A stretch of DNA of 64,000 nucleotides from positions 1 to 64,000 of the forward strand of contig NZ_JAGHFX010000056.1 of the NCBI RefSeq assembly GCF_017888565.1, written 5' to 3'. The notes below the pieces were generated by a model. It made no database searches. It was given only the letters and a program-made list of their open reading frames with translations, and was not told the DNA's origin. Both the position numbers and the translations under genes were made by a program. The DNA is from Clostridium sp. (GTDB taxonomy: Bacteria; Bacillota; Clostridia; Clostridiales; Clostridiaceae). Of the stretch, positions 34,659 through 44,365 are shown piece by piece; positions within the stretch are counted from its first letter, which is position 1, and the number at the start of each line of letters is the position of its first letter.

Positions 34659-35627
34659 ATGATTAAAAGGGGAAGAAGATTAAGAGCCAATACAGCAATA
34701 AGGGATTTAGTAAGAGAAAATGCATTAAGTACAAATGATTTAATTTTCCCTATTTTTGTTGTTGAAGGAGAAAACAAAAAAGAAGAAATTTCATCAATGA
34801 AAGGTAACTATCATTGGTCAATAGATAGATTGCATGAAATAATATATGAAGTTGAAAGTCTTAACATAAGAGGTGTAATTATATTTGGACTTCCAAATGA
34901 AAAAGATGAATGTGGATCAGAAAGCTTTAATGACAATGGAATAGTACAACAAGCTGTAAGAAAAGTAAGAGAACTTTCAAAAAACTTATATGTGATTACA
35001 GATGTATGTATGTGTCAATATACTAGTCATGGACATTGTGGGATATTAAATGGAAGTGAAGTAGATAATGATAAAACATTAGAAGTTCTAGGTAAGATAG
35101 CTTTATCTCATGCAAAGGCTGGAGCACATATGGTGGCACCATCAGATATGATGGATGGAAGAATTGCTTTTATGAGAAATGCATTAGATGAGAATGGATA
35201 TGAAAATGTAGCAATAATGAGTTATGCTGCTAAATATTCATCATTTTTCTATGGACCATTTAGAGAAGCAGCTCATTCTGCACCACAGTTTGGAGATAGA
35301 AAAACTTACCAAATGGACCCTGCAAATTCAGATGAAGCAATAAGAGAAATAGAGTGGGATATAAACGAAGGTGCAGATATAGTTATAGTTAAGCCAGCTA
35401 TGTCATACTTAGATATAATAAGAAGAGCAAAGGATAAAATAAATGTACCAATTTGTGCTTATAATGTTAGTGGAGAATTTGCAATGGTAAAATCTGCAGC
35501 TGAAGCAGGACTAATCAATGAAAAAGGAGTAGTTTTAGAAATGCTTCTTTCAATGAAAAGAGCAGGCTCAGATATGATAATAACTTATTATGCACTAGAA
35601 GCAGCAAAATGGTTAAAGGAGGATTAA
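34659..35627 (+). CDS. hemB: Delta-aminolevulinic acid dehydratase (porphobilinogen synthase)
   Basis: A 322-aa enzyme condensing two ALA to porphobilinogen. The metal-binding region [14 protein letters not shown] (about residues 116-129) has the Cys residues of zinc-dependent enzymes. The two active-site lysines lie in [15 protein letters not shown] (about 188) and VKPAMSYLD (about 243). ATG 34659 is preferred: it starts two bases after the cobA-hemD stop codon, with AAGGTGAATAGG as SD; a GTG at 34629 lies inside the upstream gene. Confidence 0.96.
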   Translation: MIKRGRRLRANTAIRDLVRENALSTNDLIFPIFVVEGENKKEEISSMKGNYHWSIDRLHEIIYEVESLNIRGVIIFGLPNEKDECGSESFNDNGIVQQAVRKVRELSKNLYVITDVCMCQYTSHGHCGILNGSEVDNDKTLEVLGKIALSHAKAGAHMVAPSDMMDGRIAFMRNALDENGYENVAIMSYAAKYSSFFYGPFREAAHSAPQFGDRKTYQMDPANSDEAIREIEWDINEGADIVIVKPAMSYLDIIRRAKDKINVPICAYNVSGEFAMVKSAAEAGLINEKGVVLEMLLSMKRAGSDMIITYYALEAAKWLKED

Positions 35628-35631
35628 TTTT

Positions 35632-36912
35632 ATGAGAAATCAAGTTATTTTTCATGAGTCAAAAAAATATATGCCAGGTGGAGTTAATTCTCCAGTTCGA
35701 TCATATAGAAATACTGGAATGGAGCCTCCAATTATAAAAAGTGGAAAAGGTGCCATAATAGTAGATGAAGAAGGTAAGGAATATATAGATTTTGTTCTTG
35801 CATGGGGACCTATGATATTAGGACATTCTGATAAAGATGTGGTAAAAGCTATAAAAGAAACTTCAGAAAGTGCAATAGCATTTGGAGCTCCAACTGAATT
35901 AGAACTAATAATGTCTAAATTCTTATGCAAAAACTTAAAAAACATTGATATGATAAGAATGGTTAATTCAGGTACTGAAGCTACTATGAGTGCAGTAAAA
36001 TTAGCAAGAGGATATACTAAAAAGAATAAGATAATAAAGTTTGCTGGATGTTATCATGGACATTTTGATGGATTTTTAATTGAGGCGGGCTCAGGAGTAT
36101 TAACAAATGGAATTCCAGGGTCACTAGGAGTACCTAATGATAGTATAAGAAATACGCTTATAGCCGTATATAATGATAAAGAAAGTATAAAATCTTTATT
36201 TGATAAATATGGAGATGATATTGCAGGGGTTATTATAGAACCAGTAGCAGGAAATATGGGAGTAATAAAAGCAGAAGAAGATTTTATGAATCTTCTAAGA
36301 GAACTTTGTGATAAATATGGAGCACTATTGATATTTGATGAAGTTATGAGTGGGTTTAGAGTATCTTTTGAGGGAGCTCAAAAACTATTTACTGCAAAAC
36401 CTGATTTAGTAACATATGCAAAAATAATGGGAGGGGGACTTCCTTGTGGAGCATATGGAGGAAAAAAAGAAATAATGGAATGCTTATCTCCAATTGGTGA
36501 AGTGTATCAAGCTGGAACTATGTCTGGGAATCCTATAGTAATGGCAGCAGGAATTGCAACTTTAAATAAATTAAAAAGACATAAGGAAGAATATTATGAA
36601 AAGATAAATCATCTAGGATCAATGCTAGAAGAAGGTTTATTAGAAATAGCAAAAGAAAAAGGCATACCAATGACAATTAATAGACATGGTGGAATGCTTA
36701 CTATATTCTTTACAGATTTAAAAGAAGTTAAAAAATATGATGATGTAAAAACATGTAATGAAGATATGTTTAAAAAGTATTTCAAACATATGATATTAAA
36801 TGGAATTAATATACCACCATCACAATACGAAGCTTTATTTTTAAGTGTTTCTCATACAGAAGAGCATATAAATAAATTCTTAGATGTTTTTAGAGAGTTT
36901 AATATAGAATAG
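35632..36912 (+). CDS. hemL: Glutamate-1-semialdehyde 2,1-aminomutase
   Basis: A 426-aa PLP enzyme converting GSA to 5-aminolevulinate. Family motifs are the N-terminal [40 protein letters not shown], and [11 protein letters not shown] before the PLP lysine in [16 protein letters not shown] (about residue 263). Four bp after hemB; the SD AAAGGAGG overlaps the end of hemB. The order of reactions is hemA, hemL, hemB, hemC, hemD. Confidence 0.97.
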   Translation: MRNQVIFHESKKYMPGGVNSPVRSYRNTGMEPPIIKSGKGAIIVDEEGKEYIDFVLAWGPMILGHSDKDVVKAIKETSESAIAFGAPTELELIMSKFLCKNLKNIDMIRMVNSGTEATMSAVKLARGYTKKNKIIKFAGCYHGHFDGFLIEAGSGVLTNGIPGSLGVPNDSIRNTLIAVYNDKESIKSLFDKYGDDIAGVIIEPVAGNMGVIKAEEDFMNLLRELCDKYGALLIFDEVMSGFRVSFEGAQKLFTAKPDLVTYAKIMGGGLPCGAYGGKKEIMECLSPIGEVYQAGTMSGNPIVMAAGIATLNKLKRHKEEYYEKINHLGSMLEEGLLEIAKEKGIPMTINRHGGMLTIFFTDLKEVKKYDDVKTCNEDMFKKYFKHMILNGINIPPSQYEALFLSVSHTEEHINKFLDVFREFNIE

Positions 36913-36922
36913 AGAGGTGCAT

Positions 36923-37690
36923 ATGTCAAAAGCAATTATTGTTGTTTCTTTTGGAACAGCTAACTTAGAAGGATTACAAGAGTTTGAAGACTTTGAAGCA
37001 GAGATAAGAGAAAGCGTAAATGGAAAATATCATGTTTGTAAGGCTTTTACTTCAAGTGTATTATCCAATATATTACTTAATAAATATGGTAAGATAGTTC
37101 CAAGATTAGAAGAAGTACTATTTAACCTAAGTAATGACAGATATAAAGAGGTATATATTCAACCTCTACACGTGATTGAAGGCAGTGAATACTCAAATAT
37201 AGAAAAAACAATTAAAGAATATGATTATTCTTTTTCTAAAATTACTTTAGGAAATGTTCTTATGAGCAATAAAGATGGAAAATTAAAAGAATCATGTAAT
37301 TTAATATTTAATACAATGGAAGATAATTTATTGAAGACGGATAATATAGTGTTAGTTGGACATGGTTCTAAAACAATAAATACGGATGCATATAACACAT
37401 TAAAAGATGTTTTCATAGAACATGGATATAGAAATGTATATATAGGAACCTTAGAAGGTGAAATAAAAAAAGAAGATATTATTTGCCAATTATTAAAAGA
37501 TAATATAAAAAACATAACATTAGCTCCAATACTTATGTTACCTGGAAACCATATAAAAAAGGACATTTTTGGAGAAAGTAATTCATGGAAAGCCTCAATA
37601 AAAGAGCACAATATAAATGTTACTAGTAGTAAGAAAGCATTATTAGAATACAAAGAAATAAGGAAATATTATATAGATAACATGAAATAA
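36923..37690 (+). CDS. cbiK: Anaerobic sirohydrochlorin chelatase (CbiK family)
   Basis: A 255-aa protein. CbiK-type chelatase features are AIIVVSFGTANLEG at the N-terminus, IQPLHVIEGSEY (first metal His, about residue 88), VLVGHGSKTINTDAYN (about 142) and APILMLPGNHIKKDI (about 205). It inserts Co2+ or Fe2+ into sirohydrochlorin. In an operon ending here without other cobalamin genes and next to asrC, iron insertion to give siroheme is the likely job. ATG 36923 follows AGAGAGGTGCAT. Confidence 0.9.
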   Translation: MSKAIIVVSFGTANLEGLQEFEDFEAEIRESVNGKYHVCKAFTSSVLSNILLNKYGKIVPRLEEVLFNLSNDRYKEVYIQPLHVIEGSEYSNIEKTIKEYDYSFSKITLGNVLMSNKDGKLKESCNLIFNTMEDNLLKTDNIVLVGHGSKTINTDAYNTLKDVFIEHGYRNVYIGTLEGEIKKEDIICQLLKDNIKNITLAPILMLPGNHIKKDIFGESNSWKASIKEHNINVTSSKKALLEYKEIRKYYIDNMK

Positions 37691-37720
37691 AAAGGAAATT
37701 AAATAAAACTAAATATAAAT

Positions 37721-37770
37721 AATGAAGAACAAAGTTTTCGTTGCAAAACTTTGTTCTTCATTGTAAAATA
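37721..37770 (+). terminator. Terminator of the hem/cob operon
   Basis: An 18-bp perfect inverted repeat (AATGAAGAACAAAGTTTT and its complement) with a 6-nt loop at 37739-37744. The T tract is short, so it may also act as an RNA stabiliser. Confidence 0.75.
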
Positions 37771-37839
37771 TGCTAGTGAAAAAAGGCAATGTATTATCTT
37801 AATACTTGTTAAAAAAATAACTATATTATGGGGTGTATC

Positions 37840-38625
37840 ATGTACAGTAAAGAAATTCATAATTTAGCCCATTCAGCAGAGGTTAAAAGCACGTTACTAA
37901 GAAGAAGTAAGGGGAGATACCTAGTTAGTTCAATGCTTGGAAGTTTATTTGTAAGCTTAGGAATTATGCTTATTTATACTATTGGTGGAATTATGCACCA
38001 TAATGGTATAGAAACATATAAAATTCTAATGGGAGCATCTTTTGGTGTAGCACTTAGTTTAGTATTAATGGCAGGTGGAGATTTATTCACAAGTAATGCT
38101 ATGATAATGACTATGGGTGCATTAGAAAAAACCGTAACTTGGGTTGATGCAATAAAAATTTGGTTTGCAAGTTGGATTGGAAATATCTTAGGTGGTATTA
38201 TTGGGGCAGCATTATTTGTACAAGCAGGGTTAACTAGTGGGAAAAGTGAATACATTGGAGAGTTTATTGTAAATAATGCTTATGCTAAAATAAATACTCC
38301 AGCAGGACAACTTATATTAAAAGGTATTTTATGTAACATATTAGTATGTTTAGCTGTATGGATGTGTTATAAGTTAAAAGAAGAAACAGCTAAAATATTG
38401 ATGATATTCTGGTGCTTATTTACATTTATAACAGCTGGATTTGAACATAGTGTAGCTAATATGGGATTTTTAGCTATGGGATACTTAATTGATCCATCAA
38501 CAGTAACTTTAGGTGGGTATACATATAACATTATTTTAGTTTCATTAGGAAATTTTATAGGCGGAGTAATATTTTTAGCATTGCCATATTATTATATTAC
38601 TAGTGGAGGTAAGGAAGAAAAATAA
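37840..38625 (+). CDS. Second formate/nitrite transporter family channel
   Basis: A 261-aa FNT channel, clearly paralogous to the one at 26657. It shares SSMLGSLFVSLGIMLIYTIGG, MAGGDLFTSNAMIMTMGAL (FTS-N in place of FTGN) and TAGFEHSVANMGF. It follows the hem/cob operon but has its own SD, and a terminator lies between. A role in sulfite uptake or hydrosulfide export is inferred from position. The two paralogues may handle different anions. Confidence 0.85.
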   Translation: MYSKEIHNLAHSAEVKSTLLRRSKGRYLVSSMLGSLFVSLGIMLIYTIGGIMHHNGIETYKILMGASFGVALSLVLMAGGDLFTSNAMIMTMGALEKTVTWVDAIKIWFASWIGNILGGIIGAALFVQAGLTSGKSEYIGEFIVNNAYAKINTPAGQLILKGILCNILVCLAVWMCYKLKEETAKILMIFWCLFTFITAGFEHSVANMGFLAMGYLIDPSTVTLGGYTYNIILVSLGNFIGGVIFLALPYYYITSGGKEEK

Positions 38626-38723
38626 TAGTTTAAACTATATTTATAAACTAACTTTTCAGTTTAGTAATATTATAAAAAGAAATCATAAATATTTAATATA
38701 AATGAATTGAATAATAAGAAGCA

Positions 38724-38751
38724 AAGGGTGGATAAATGTCCACCCTTATTT
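38724..38751 (+). terminator. Terminator after second FNT gene
   Basis: AAGGGTGGA / TCCACCCTT stem with a 6-nt loop, followed by ATTTAA. Confidence 0.75.
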
Positions 38752-38996
38752 AAGTATGTCAAGCATGTATAGCAACTTGCTTAAGATATTAGCTAAAAGT
38801 TTAGTGAGGATATTAGCAATTTACAATTTAAAGAAGTTACTTGAATTAGATAATAAAAATGACAAGAATAATATAAAAGATAAATAAGCTTTATAGCACA
38901 GTCATAATAATGCTTTATATAATTAAAATACTAAATAAGATTTAATATAATTATTATATTTATAATCAAAAAATATCACTAACAAATTAACTAACA

Positions 38997-39022
38997 GTTA
39001 ATTTACTTACTAATAAATTAAC
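38997..39022 (+). promoter_or_regulatory. Inverted repeat upstream of the Xre-type regulator
   Basis: GTTAATTTA-N8-TAAATTAAC is a perfect 9-bp inverted repeat, preceded by related copies of (T)AA-AAATTAAC. It lies about 90 bp before the regulator's ATG. Autoregulatory operator candidate. The rest of the 487-nt gap 38626-39112 holds only the terminator above and AT-rich DNA. Confidence 0.4.
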
Positions 39023-39112
39023 AATGACTCAATTGTGGTAATATGTCTTACTTGATAAAATAATAGTAACAAAAGCTTTTGATTTACTATTTATAAAGGA
39101 GCATAGGCTAAT

Positions 39113-40162
39113 ATGAAAATAAATGAAATTATAAAAGAAAGAAGAATAGATCAAGGATTAACTCAGGAGCAAGTTGCTGAAGCTCTTGGGGTATCAACGC
39201 CTGCAGTTAATAAGTGGGAAAAGGGGATTAGCTATCCTGATATTACTATATTGCCAGCTTTAGCAAGGCTTTTAAGAGTAGACTTAAATACTTTACTTTC
39301 CTTTAAAGAAGACGTAACTGATATTGAAATAGCACGTTTTATAAATGAATTAGTTGAGATAATCAGAAGTAGTGGATTTGATATAGGTTTTGAGAAAGCG
39401 ATGGATAAGATTCATGAGTATCCAAATAATGATAAATTAATTTTAAATATAGCAACTGTCCTTGAAGGGAGTTTGCTTATGTTTGCAATTGAAAGTATAG
39501 AGGCCTATGAGAATGAGATTGAAAATTTATATGTAAAAGCTTCAAATAGTAATGATATAGAGGTAGCTAATCAAGCAACTTCTATGTTAATTAATAAATA
39601 CTTAGGCAGGGAAGAGTATGATAAGGCTCAAGCTTGCATTGATAAACTTCCTAATATCACTTATGATAAAAATCAGCTTCAAGGTAATCTTTATATTAAA
39701 TCAGGAGAGTATGGAAAAGCAGCTGAACTTTTTGAACAAAAATTAATTTCTAAGACAACTGACATCTTTATGACATTAATATCTATGATGGAAATTGCCT
39801 TGAAAGAAAATCATAATGAGGATGCTAAATATTTTGCTGAGATTATAGAAAAGACAACAAGCTTATACGATCTTTGGGATTATAACTCTTATTCTGCATA
39901 TTTTCAGTTATATTCAGTTCAAAAAGATGAAGCTAACTTAATTTCTACTTTAAAGAAAATGATAACTGAAATGAAAAATCCGTGGGATATATCAAAATCT
40001 AGATTATATAAACATATTAAACCTAAGGAATCTAATGATGAAAGTAATGAAGTTTTCATTTCAACATTTTTAAATGCACTTAAAAATGATAGGGATAATG
40101 ATCTGGAGTTTTTAAAAGGTAATAAGGAATTCTTGGAGATTATAGATAAGTATAGCAAGTAA
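39113..40162 (+). CDS. Xre-family regulator with C-terminal TPR-like domain
   Basis: A 349-aa protein. Residues 1-65 are an Xre/Cro HTH (IKERRIDQGLTQEQVAEALG, then TPAVNKWEKGISYPDI). The remaining 280 residues are helical, with repeats such as ESIEAYENEIENLYVKA and YIKSGEYGKAAELFEQKL, suggesting a TPR-like peptide- or protein-binding domain as in RNPP/Rgg-like sensors. No peptide pheromone gene was seen beside it. The target is unknown. SD AAAGGAGCATAGGCTAAT. Confidence 0.88.
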   Translation: MKINEIIKERRIDQGLTQEQVAEALGVSTPAVNKWEKGISYPDITILPALARLLRVDLNTLLSFKEDVTDIEIARFINELVEIIRSSGFDIGFEKAMDKIHEYPNNDKLILNIATVLEGSLLMFAIESIEAYENEIENLYVKASNSNDIEVANQATSMLINKYLGREEYDKAQACIDKLPNITYDKNQLQGNLYIKSGEYGKAAELFEQKLISKTTDIFMTLISMMEIALKENHNEDAKYFAEIIEKTTSLYDLWDYNSYSAYFQLYSVQKDEANLISTLKKMITEMKNPWDISKSRLYKHIKPKESNDESNEVFISTFLNALKNDRDNDLEFLKGNKEFLEIIDKYSK

Positions 40163-40967
40163 TGTAATTAGCAATGGTTTTATGAGATATATCTATATCA
40201 GGAACTTCCTTTAGAGCCTATGTAGTTTATTTTGTAGAAAGGGGTTTAAGGATTCTTTGATAGTATGAGTATTTAGTATTACTACATTTATGTTTGTAAT
40301 AAGCTAAAGTAATTTATAGTACTATACTTTTTTATAGAAAAAATTTACGAACCCCTGATATATAAAGATTTAAATAGAAAAGTAGTTTAAGTAAATTTTA
40401 CACTAAAACTAATGATATGTTTCCTTCTGGCTAAGAGAGAAGAAAATTATGAAATTATATAATAATAAAATGAAGGAAAGATTATAAATAGATTTTGGGA
40501 TGAATCTAGTCTGTAATTTTGAATTAATAATATGTTTTTAATTATATAGTAAGTTAAAAAATTTAAGAATTAAATTAAATGAAAAGTGCACTAGTTATTA
40601 TTAGTTGCGCTTTTCTTTTTGTATGATAAGTATGACAACAATTTGGATCTAAAAATTTGTTAGGATATGTGCAAATAGAAATATTTGAGTGTGCTTAGGT
40701 AATGAATAGAAAAATGGCTCTTAGAAGTAAAATTTAGAGAACCGAAATTGTTTGATTATTGGAGATTTAGATAGTCCTAATCTTTAAATTTGAATTGTTA
40801 GAAATTTTTTAGAAATAAGATAGGTTAATTTTATATTTATCTATTATTATAAAAAGTAATATCAAGTGTTATAATTTACCTATGAATAAAATTTGATAAA
40901 CTTTATTTTGTGTAAATTTAACATTAATAATATAAGATAGCACTTCATATAAGAAAGGAAAAACTTT
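40163..40967. other. Long intergenic region; one terminator-like hairpin, no gene found
   Basis: 805 nt without a convincing coding frame. A hairpin at 40582-40620 (AAAAGTGCA with GCGCTTTT arms, then CTTTTT) could end a transcript from the left, for example a 3' extension of the Xre gene or an unannotated small RNA. The remainder is AT-rich and presumably includes the promoter of the two-component operon. Confidence 0.5.
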
Positions 40968-41663
40968 ATGGGAAAATATAATGTTTTAGTTGTAGATGAT
41001 GAAAAAGAAATAACAGATGCAATAGAAATATATTTAAAGAATGAAGATATAAATGTTATTAAAGCTTATGATGGTTTAGAAGCACTAAATATAATTAATA
41101 ATATAGAGGTTCATCTTGTAATTATGGATTTAATGATGCCTAAAATGGATGGAATGAGAGCAACTATGAATATAAGAGAAGATAAAAATATACCTATAAT
41201 AATTTTGTCTGCTAAATCACAAGATACTGATAAAATATTAGGATTAAATATTGGAGCAGATGATTATATAACAAAGCCTTTTAATCCATTAGAGCTTATT
41301 GCAAGAGTTAAATCTCAACTTAGAAGGTATGTTGATTTGGGGAATTATGTAAAAGAAAAAAGTAACGACATATTAAATTATGGAATTGTGAAGCTAGATA
41401 GGAATAGAAAATCTCTTGAGGTAGATGGAAAAGAAATAAAGATAACTAAAACTGAATATAAAATATTAGATCTTCTTTTAAGCAATCCAGGAAGAGTTTT
41501 TTCTTCAGCAGAAATATATGAAAGAGTTTGGGAAGAACCATGCTTTAGTACAGATACAGTAATGGTACATATTAGAAGAATAAGAGAAAAGATAGAAATA
41601 GATCCTAAAAAACCAAGATATTTAAAGGTGATATGGGGAGTTGGATATAAGTTTGAAAAGTAG
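40968..41663 (+). CDS. OmpR/PhoB-family response regulator
   Basis: A 231-aa protein. In the receiver domain (residues 1-115) acidic residues DDE lie near 10, the phospho-acceptor Asp is in VIMDLMMPKMDG (about 54), and the Lys is in DDYITKPFNPLEL (about 104). The C-terminal winged-helix DNA-binding domain has PGRVFSSAEIYERVW and TVMVHIRRIREKIE. It heads a three-gene two-component operon; its 3' end overlaps the first kinase gene. The signal and regulon are unknown. Confidence 0.95.
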   Translation: MGKYNVLVVDDEKEITDAIEIYLKNEDINVIKAYDGLEALNIINNIEVHLVIMDLMMPKMDGMRATMNIREDKNIPIIILSAKSQDTDKILGLNIGADDYITKPFNPLELIARVKSQLRRYVDLGNYVKEKSNDILNYGIVKLDRNRKSLEVDGKEIKITKTEYKILDLLLSNPGRVFSSAEIYERVWEEPCFSTDTVMVHIRRIREKIEIDPKKPRYLKVIWGVGYKFEK

Positions 41664-42729
41664 AGAATTTATATTGAGAAACAAAAGAATACTTAAGTAT
41701 TTAGCTATTTCAATAATAAGTATTAGTATGATATTTATTGTTTATATAGTTCCTAATTATAAAACTTTAGTATTAATAATTTTATTATTAATACTATTAA
41801 ATATATTAATGATTATAAAGTTAATTTGTAATAATTTAAGAATAGTCATGATTTGGAGAAGAATAGAAGATTGGTTAAATGAGTTTGATAAAGAGAACAA
41901 ATCTAATGCTATTAATAATAAGGAAGTTTTTGATACAAAAAGCTTAGGAATGGTTTTTAGTAATAGATATTTTGATTTAATAATAAAGATAAATAAAATA
42001 GCTAGAGGGTTGAAAAAATCAGTAAATAATATTAAAAAGAATGAAAGGGTAAATATAGAACTTATAAATAATTTAACAAACAAATTAAATAATCCATTAG
42101 AAGATATATTAGATAATATTAATAAATTGAAAATTGATGTGGATAATAAGGAAATAGTAGACTTATTAAAGAATAAGTCAAACAATCTAAATAAGTTAAT
42201 TGAAGAATTATTTGAAGCTTCAAAAACAGCAACTGGAGATATGATTTTAGAAATTAATGAAATAGAAATAATTGAATTTCTAAGACAAGCTACAATTGAA
42301 TATGAGGATAAAATATTTAATAGTAAATTAACCTTTAGAAAGAATTTTCCAAGGAAAAACATATATATTTGTTGTAGTGGGGAGAAGTTATGGAGAGTTT
42401 TTGATATATTATTTGAAAATGCTATAAAACATTCTCTAGAAAATAGTAGGGTATATATAGATGTAAATTGTAACAATAATAAGGTTTATATATGCATCAA
42501 AAATACCTCTAAAAAAGAGTTAAATATAATGCCAAAAGATTTAATATATATAATAAATAATAATGATGAAGAAGATGTATCAGGGTTAGGATTAGAAATT
42601 GCTAAAAACCTAATCTTATTACAAAAGGGTGATTTTAATATAAGTATAGATGGGGATTTGTTTAAAGTGGAAATAGTTTTTGATATTAATTCAATTCAGG
42701 AAGCACCTTTAGAAAAGGGAGTGAATTAA
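41653..42729 (+). CDS. Histidine kinase-like protein lacking the phosphoacceptor histidine
   Basis: About 358 aa. Two N-terminal membrane helices are followed by a DHp-like helix and a HATPase-like domain. Where the H-box of its neighbour reads LITNVSHDLRTPL, this protein reads LINNLTNKLNNPL: the His is replaced by Asn (codon at 42079-42081). An N-box-like FENAIKHS and a G-box-like VSGLGLEIAKNL remain, but the DxGxG motif is altered. It is thus probably a pseudokinase or a kinase for its partner. The TTG start at 41653 is tentative (an earlier TTG at 41641 abuts the SD). It overlaps the response regulator by 11 bp, and its stop overlaps the next start (TAATG). Confidence 0.75.
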   Translation: MKSREFILRNKRILKYLAISIISISMIFIVYIVPNYKTLVLIILLLILLNILMIIKLICNNLRIVMIWRRIEDWLNEFDKENKSNAINNKEVFDTKSLGMVFSNRYFDLIIKINKIARGLKKSVNNIKKNERVNIELINNLTNKLNNPLEDILDNINKLKIDVDNKEIVDLLKNKSNNLNKLIEELFEASKTATGDMILEINEIEIIEFLRQATIEYEDKIFNSKLTFRKNFPRKNIYICCSGEKLWRVFDILFENAIKHSLENSRVYIDVNCNNNKVYICIKNTSKKELNIMPKDLIYIINNNDEEDVSGLGLEIAKNLILLQKGDFNISIDGDLFKVEIVFDINSIQEAPLEKGVN

Positions 42730-44159
42730 TGTTGTTAGATAAAGTTTTATGGAATAAGGATTATAAAATTAGATGGATTAAGGAAGATGAGATAATAAGA
42801 TTAAAAGACATAACTGAGAAGGTATTTATAGAAACATTTATTGGTAAGATATTAGTCCTTATAAATTATTTTGTTGTAAGAAAGCTAGTTAATACTACCG
42901 GAGAAGAGTTTTTACCCAATTATGCTACAGAAGGACAGAAATATACTGTTTTATTAACATGGATAGTTTTTTCTGTAATAGTTGCAATATCATTGTTACA
43001 AATAGTATTAAAAAGTAAAATATATAAAAATCAAGATATTGAAGTTTATGAAAGAAGTTTTTATAGAAGAAAGCTTTTTGATAAATTTATAAAACTAACA
43101 ATATCAATAATATTTTATATAACTCTATATCAGATAATATTTCAGTTAACTATGAAAGAAATAGATATAAAATCAACAATACTGTGGTGGATAATAATAC
43201 TAAATATTTTAGTTTTGACTTATCTTGGAATAAGCACTTTAAAAAATTACTTAGTAGTAGAAAATTTAAATTTAACTTTAGATGAAACTATTAAAGGTTT
43301 AGAGAATGGAAATTTTGATAAGGTGTATGATACTTTTAAAGTAAGTCGAGATAATTATGGTTTGCTTAATGGTATAGAATTTAACATAATGAATAGAGCT
43401 ATAAATGAGCTTATTTCTATTTCAAAATGTGTTGAAAATAATAAAGCAGCGTCAAATACTGAAAAAGTTGAATTAATAACTAATGTATCTCATGATTTGA
43501 GAACACCATTAACCTCAATAATAAATTACGTTGATTTTTTAAGTAAGAGAAAGTTAACAGAAGATAATAAGAAAGATTATATAGATATATTAGAACGAAA
43601 GGCAAAAAGGATTAAAGTTTTAATTAATGATCTTAAAGAGTCTGTAATGGCTAATTCTAATAATATAGTTTTAAATATTAGAGAAGTTGATCTTAGAGAA
43701 GTATTAAATCATGCACTACTTGAATTAGAAGATAAAATAAAAGAATCTAAGCTTAAATTTAACATAAAGATATTTTTAAATGATAGAGAAGCAGACTCTA
43801 ATGAATATGTAAAAGTTCTTGTTAATGCAGATTACAATAAGACTCTTAGGATATATCAAAATATTATATCTAATATAATCAAATATTCAGTAGAAGAATC
43901 TGAAGTTTTTATAGTACTTGAATATAATGTTAATAGAATTGAAAAAACTAGTAGCACAATATTTATCAATGAATTTGCTGAGAAAATAGAGCTTAATGAA
44001 AAAGAGCTGATTGAAAGATTTAAAAGAGGAGATGCTTCGAGAAGTACTGAGGGGTCAGGGCTAGGATTAGATATAGCAAGAAGTTTAACGGAAGCTCAAA
44101 ATGGAAAATTTAAAATAGAAATAAGAGATAATAAATTTATTGTAAATGTATTGATCTAG
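42729..44159 (+). CDS. Membrane sensor histidine kinase
   Basis: A 476-aa protein with about four membrane helices in the first 180 residues. Intact HisKA H-box: ELITNVSHDLRTPLTSIIN (about residue 257). The HATPase domain has NIISNIIKYS as N-box and GSGLGLDIARSLTEAQNGKF as G2 box. It is the only member of the operon able to autophosphorylate by sequence, and presumably phosphorylates the regulator at 40968. Start ATG overlaps the previous stop by one base. Terminator 100 nt downstream. Confidence 0.93.
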   Translation: MLLDKVLWNKDYKIRWIKEDEIIRLKDITEKVFIETFIGKILVLINYFVVRKLVNTTGEEFLPNYATEGQKYTVLLTWIVFSVIVAISLLQIVLKSKIYKNQDIEVYERSFYRRKLFDKFIKLTISIIFYITLYQIIFQLTMKEIDIKSTILWWIIILNILVLTYLGISTLKNYLVVENLNLTLDETIKGLENGNFDKVYDTFKVSRDNYGLLNGIEFNIMNRAINELISISKCVENNKAASNTEKVELITNVSHDLRTPLTSIINYVDFLSKRKLTEDNKKDYIDILERKAKRIKVLINDLKESVMANSNNIVLNIREVDLREVLNHALLELEDKIKESKLKFNIKIFLNDREADSNEYVKVLVNADYNKTLRIYQNIISNIIKYSVEESEVFIVLEYNVNRIEKTSSTIFINEFAEKIELNEKELIERFKRGDASRSTEGSGLGLDIARSLTEAQNGKFKIEIRDNKFIVNVLI

Positions 44160-44259
44160 AGAGTTTTTTAGAAACTGATAAGTGAAGTCATCCATAAATA
44201 GTTAATTTTAGGGAAAATAGCTTGTTTATTCAAAATTCTAATAATTTATAATGAGAAAC

Positions 44260-44305
44260 AAGAGCACTAAATAAGACTTAATTATTCTTATTTGGTGCTC
44301 TTTGT
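44260..44305 (+). terminator. Terminator of the two-component operon
   Basis: AAGAGCAC-TAAATAAG / CTTATTT-GGTGCTCTT stem with TTTGTTT following. Confidence 0.85.
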
Positions 44306-44365
44306 TTAGAAAATCTAAAGATAAAATATTAAATTTTAGTTTTCACACATCTATATTTTGATAAA

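Noticed and set aside
38756-38887. A 40-codon frame (MYSNLLKILAKSLVRILAIY...) after the second FNT gene.
   Set aside because: No ribosome binding site is present, the start follows a terminator closely, and the composition is what AT-rich DNA gives by chance.
41757-42476. 239-codon minus-strand frame opposite the first histidine kinase.
   Set aside because: Its Leu/Ile/Phe/Ser-rich sequence is the mirror of the Lys/Asn/Glu-rich sense strand. The sense gene has clear family motifs and operon overlaps.
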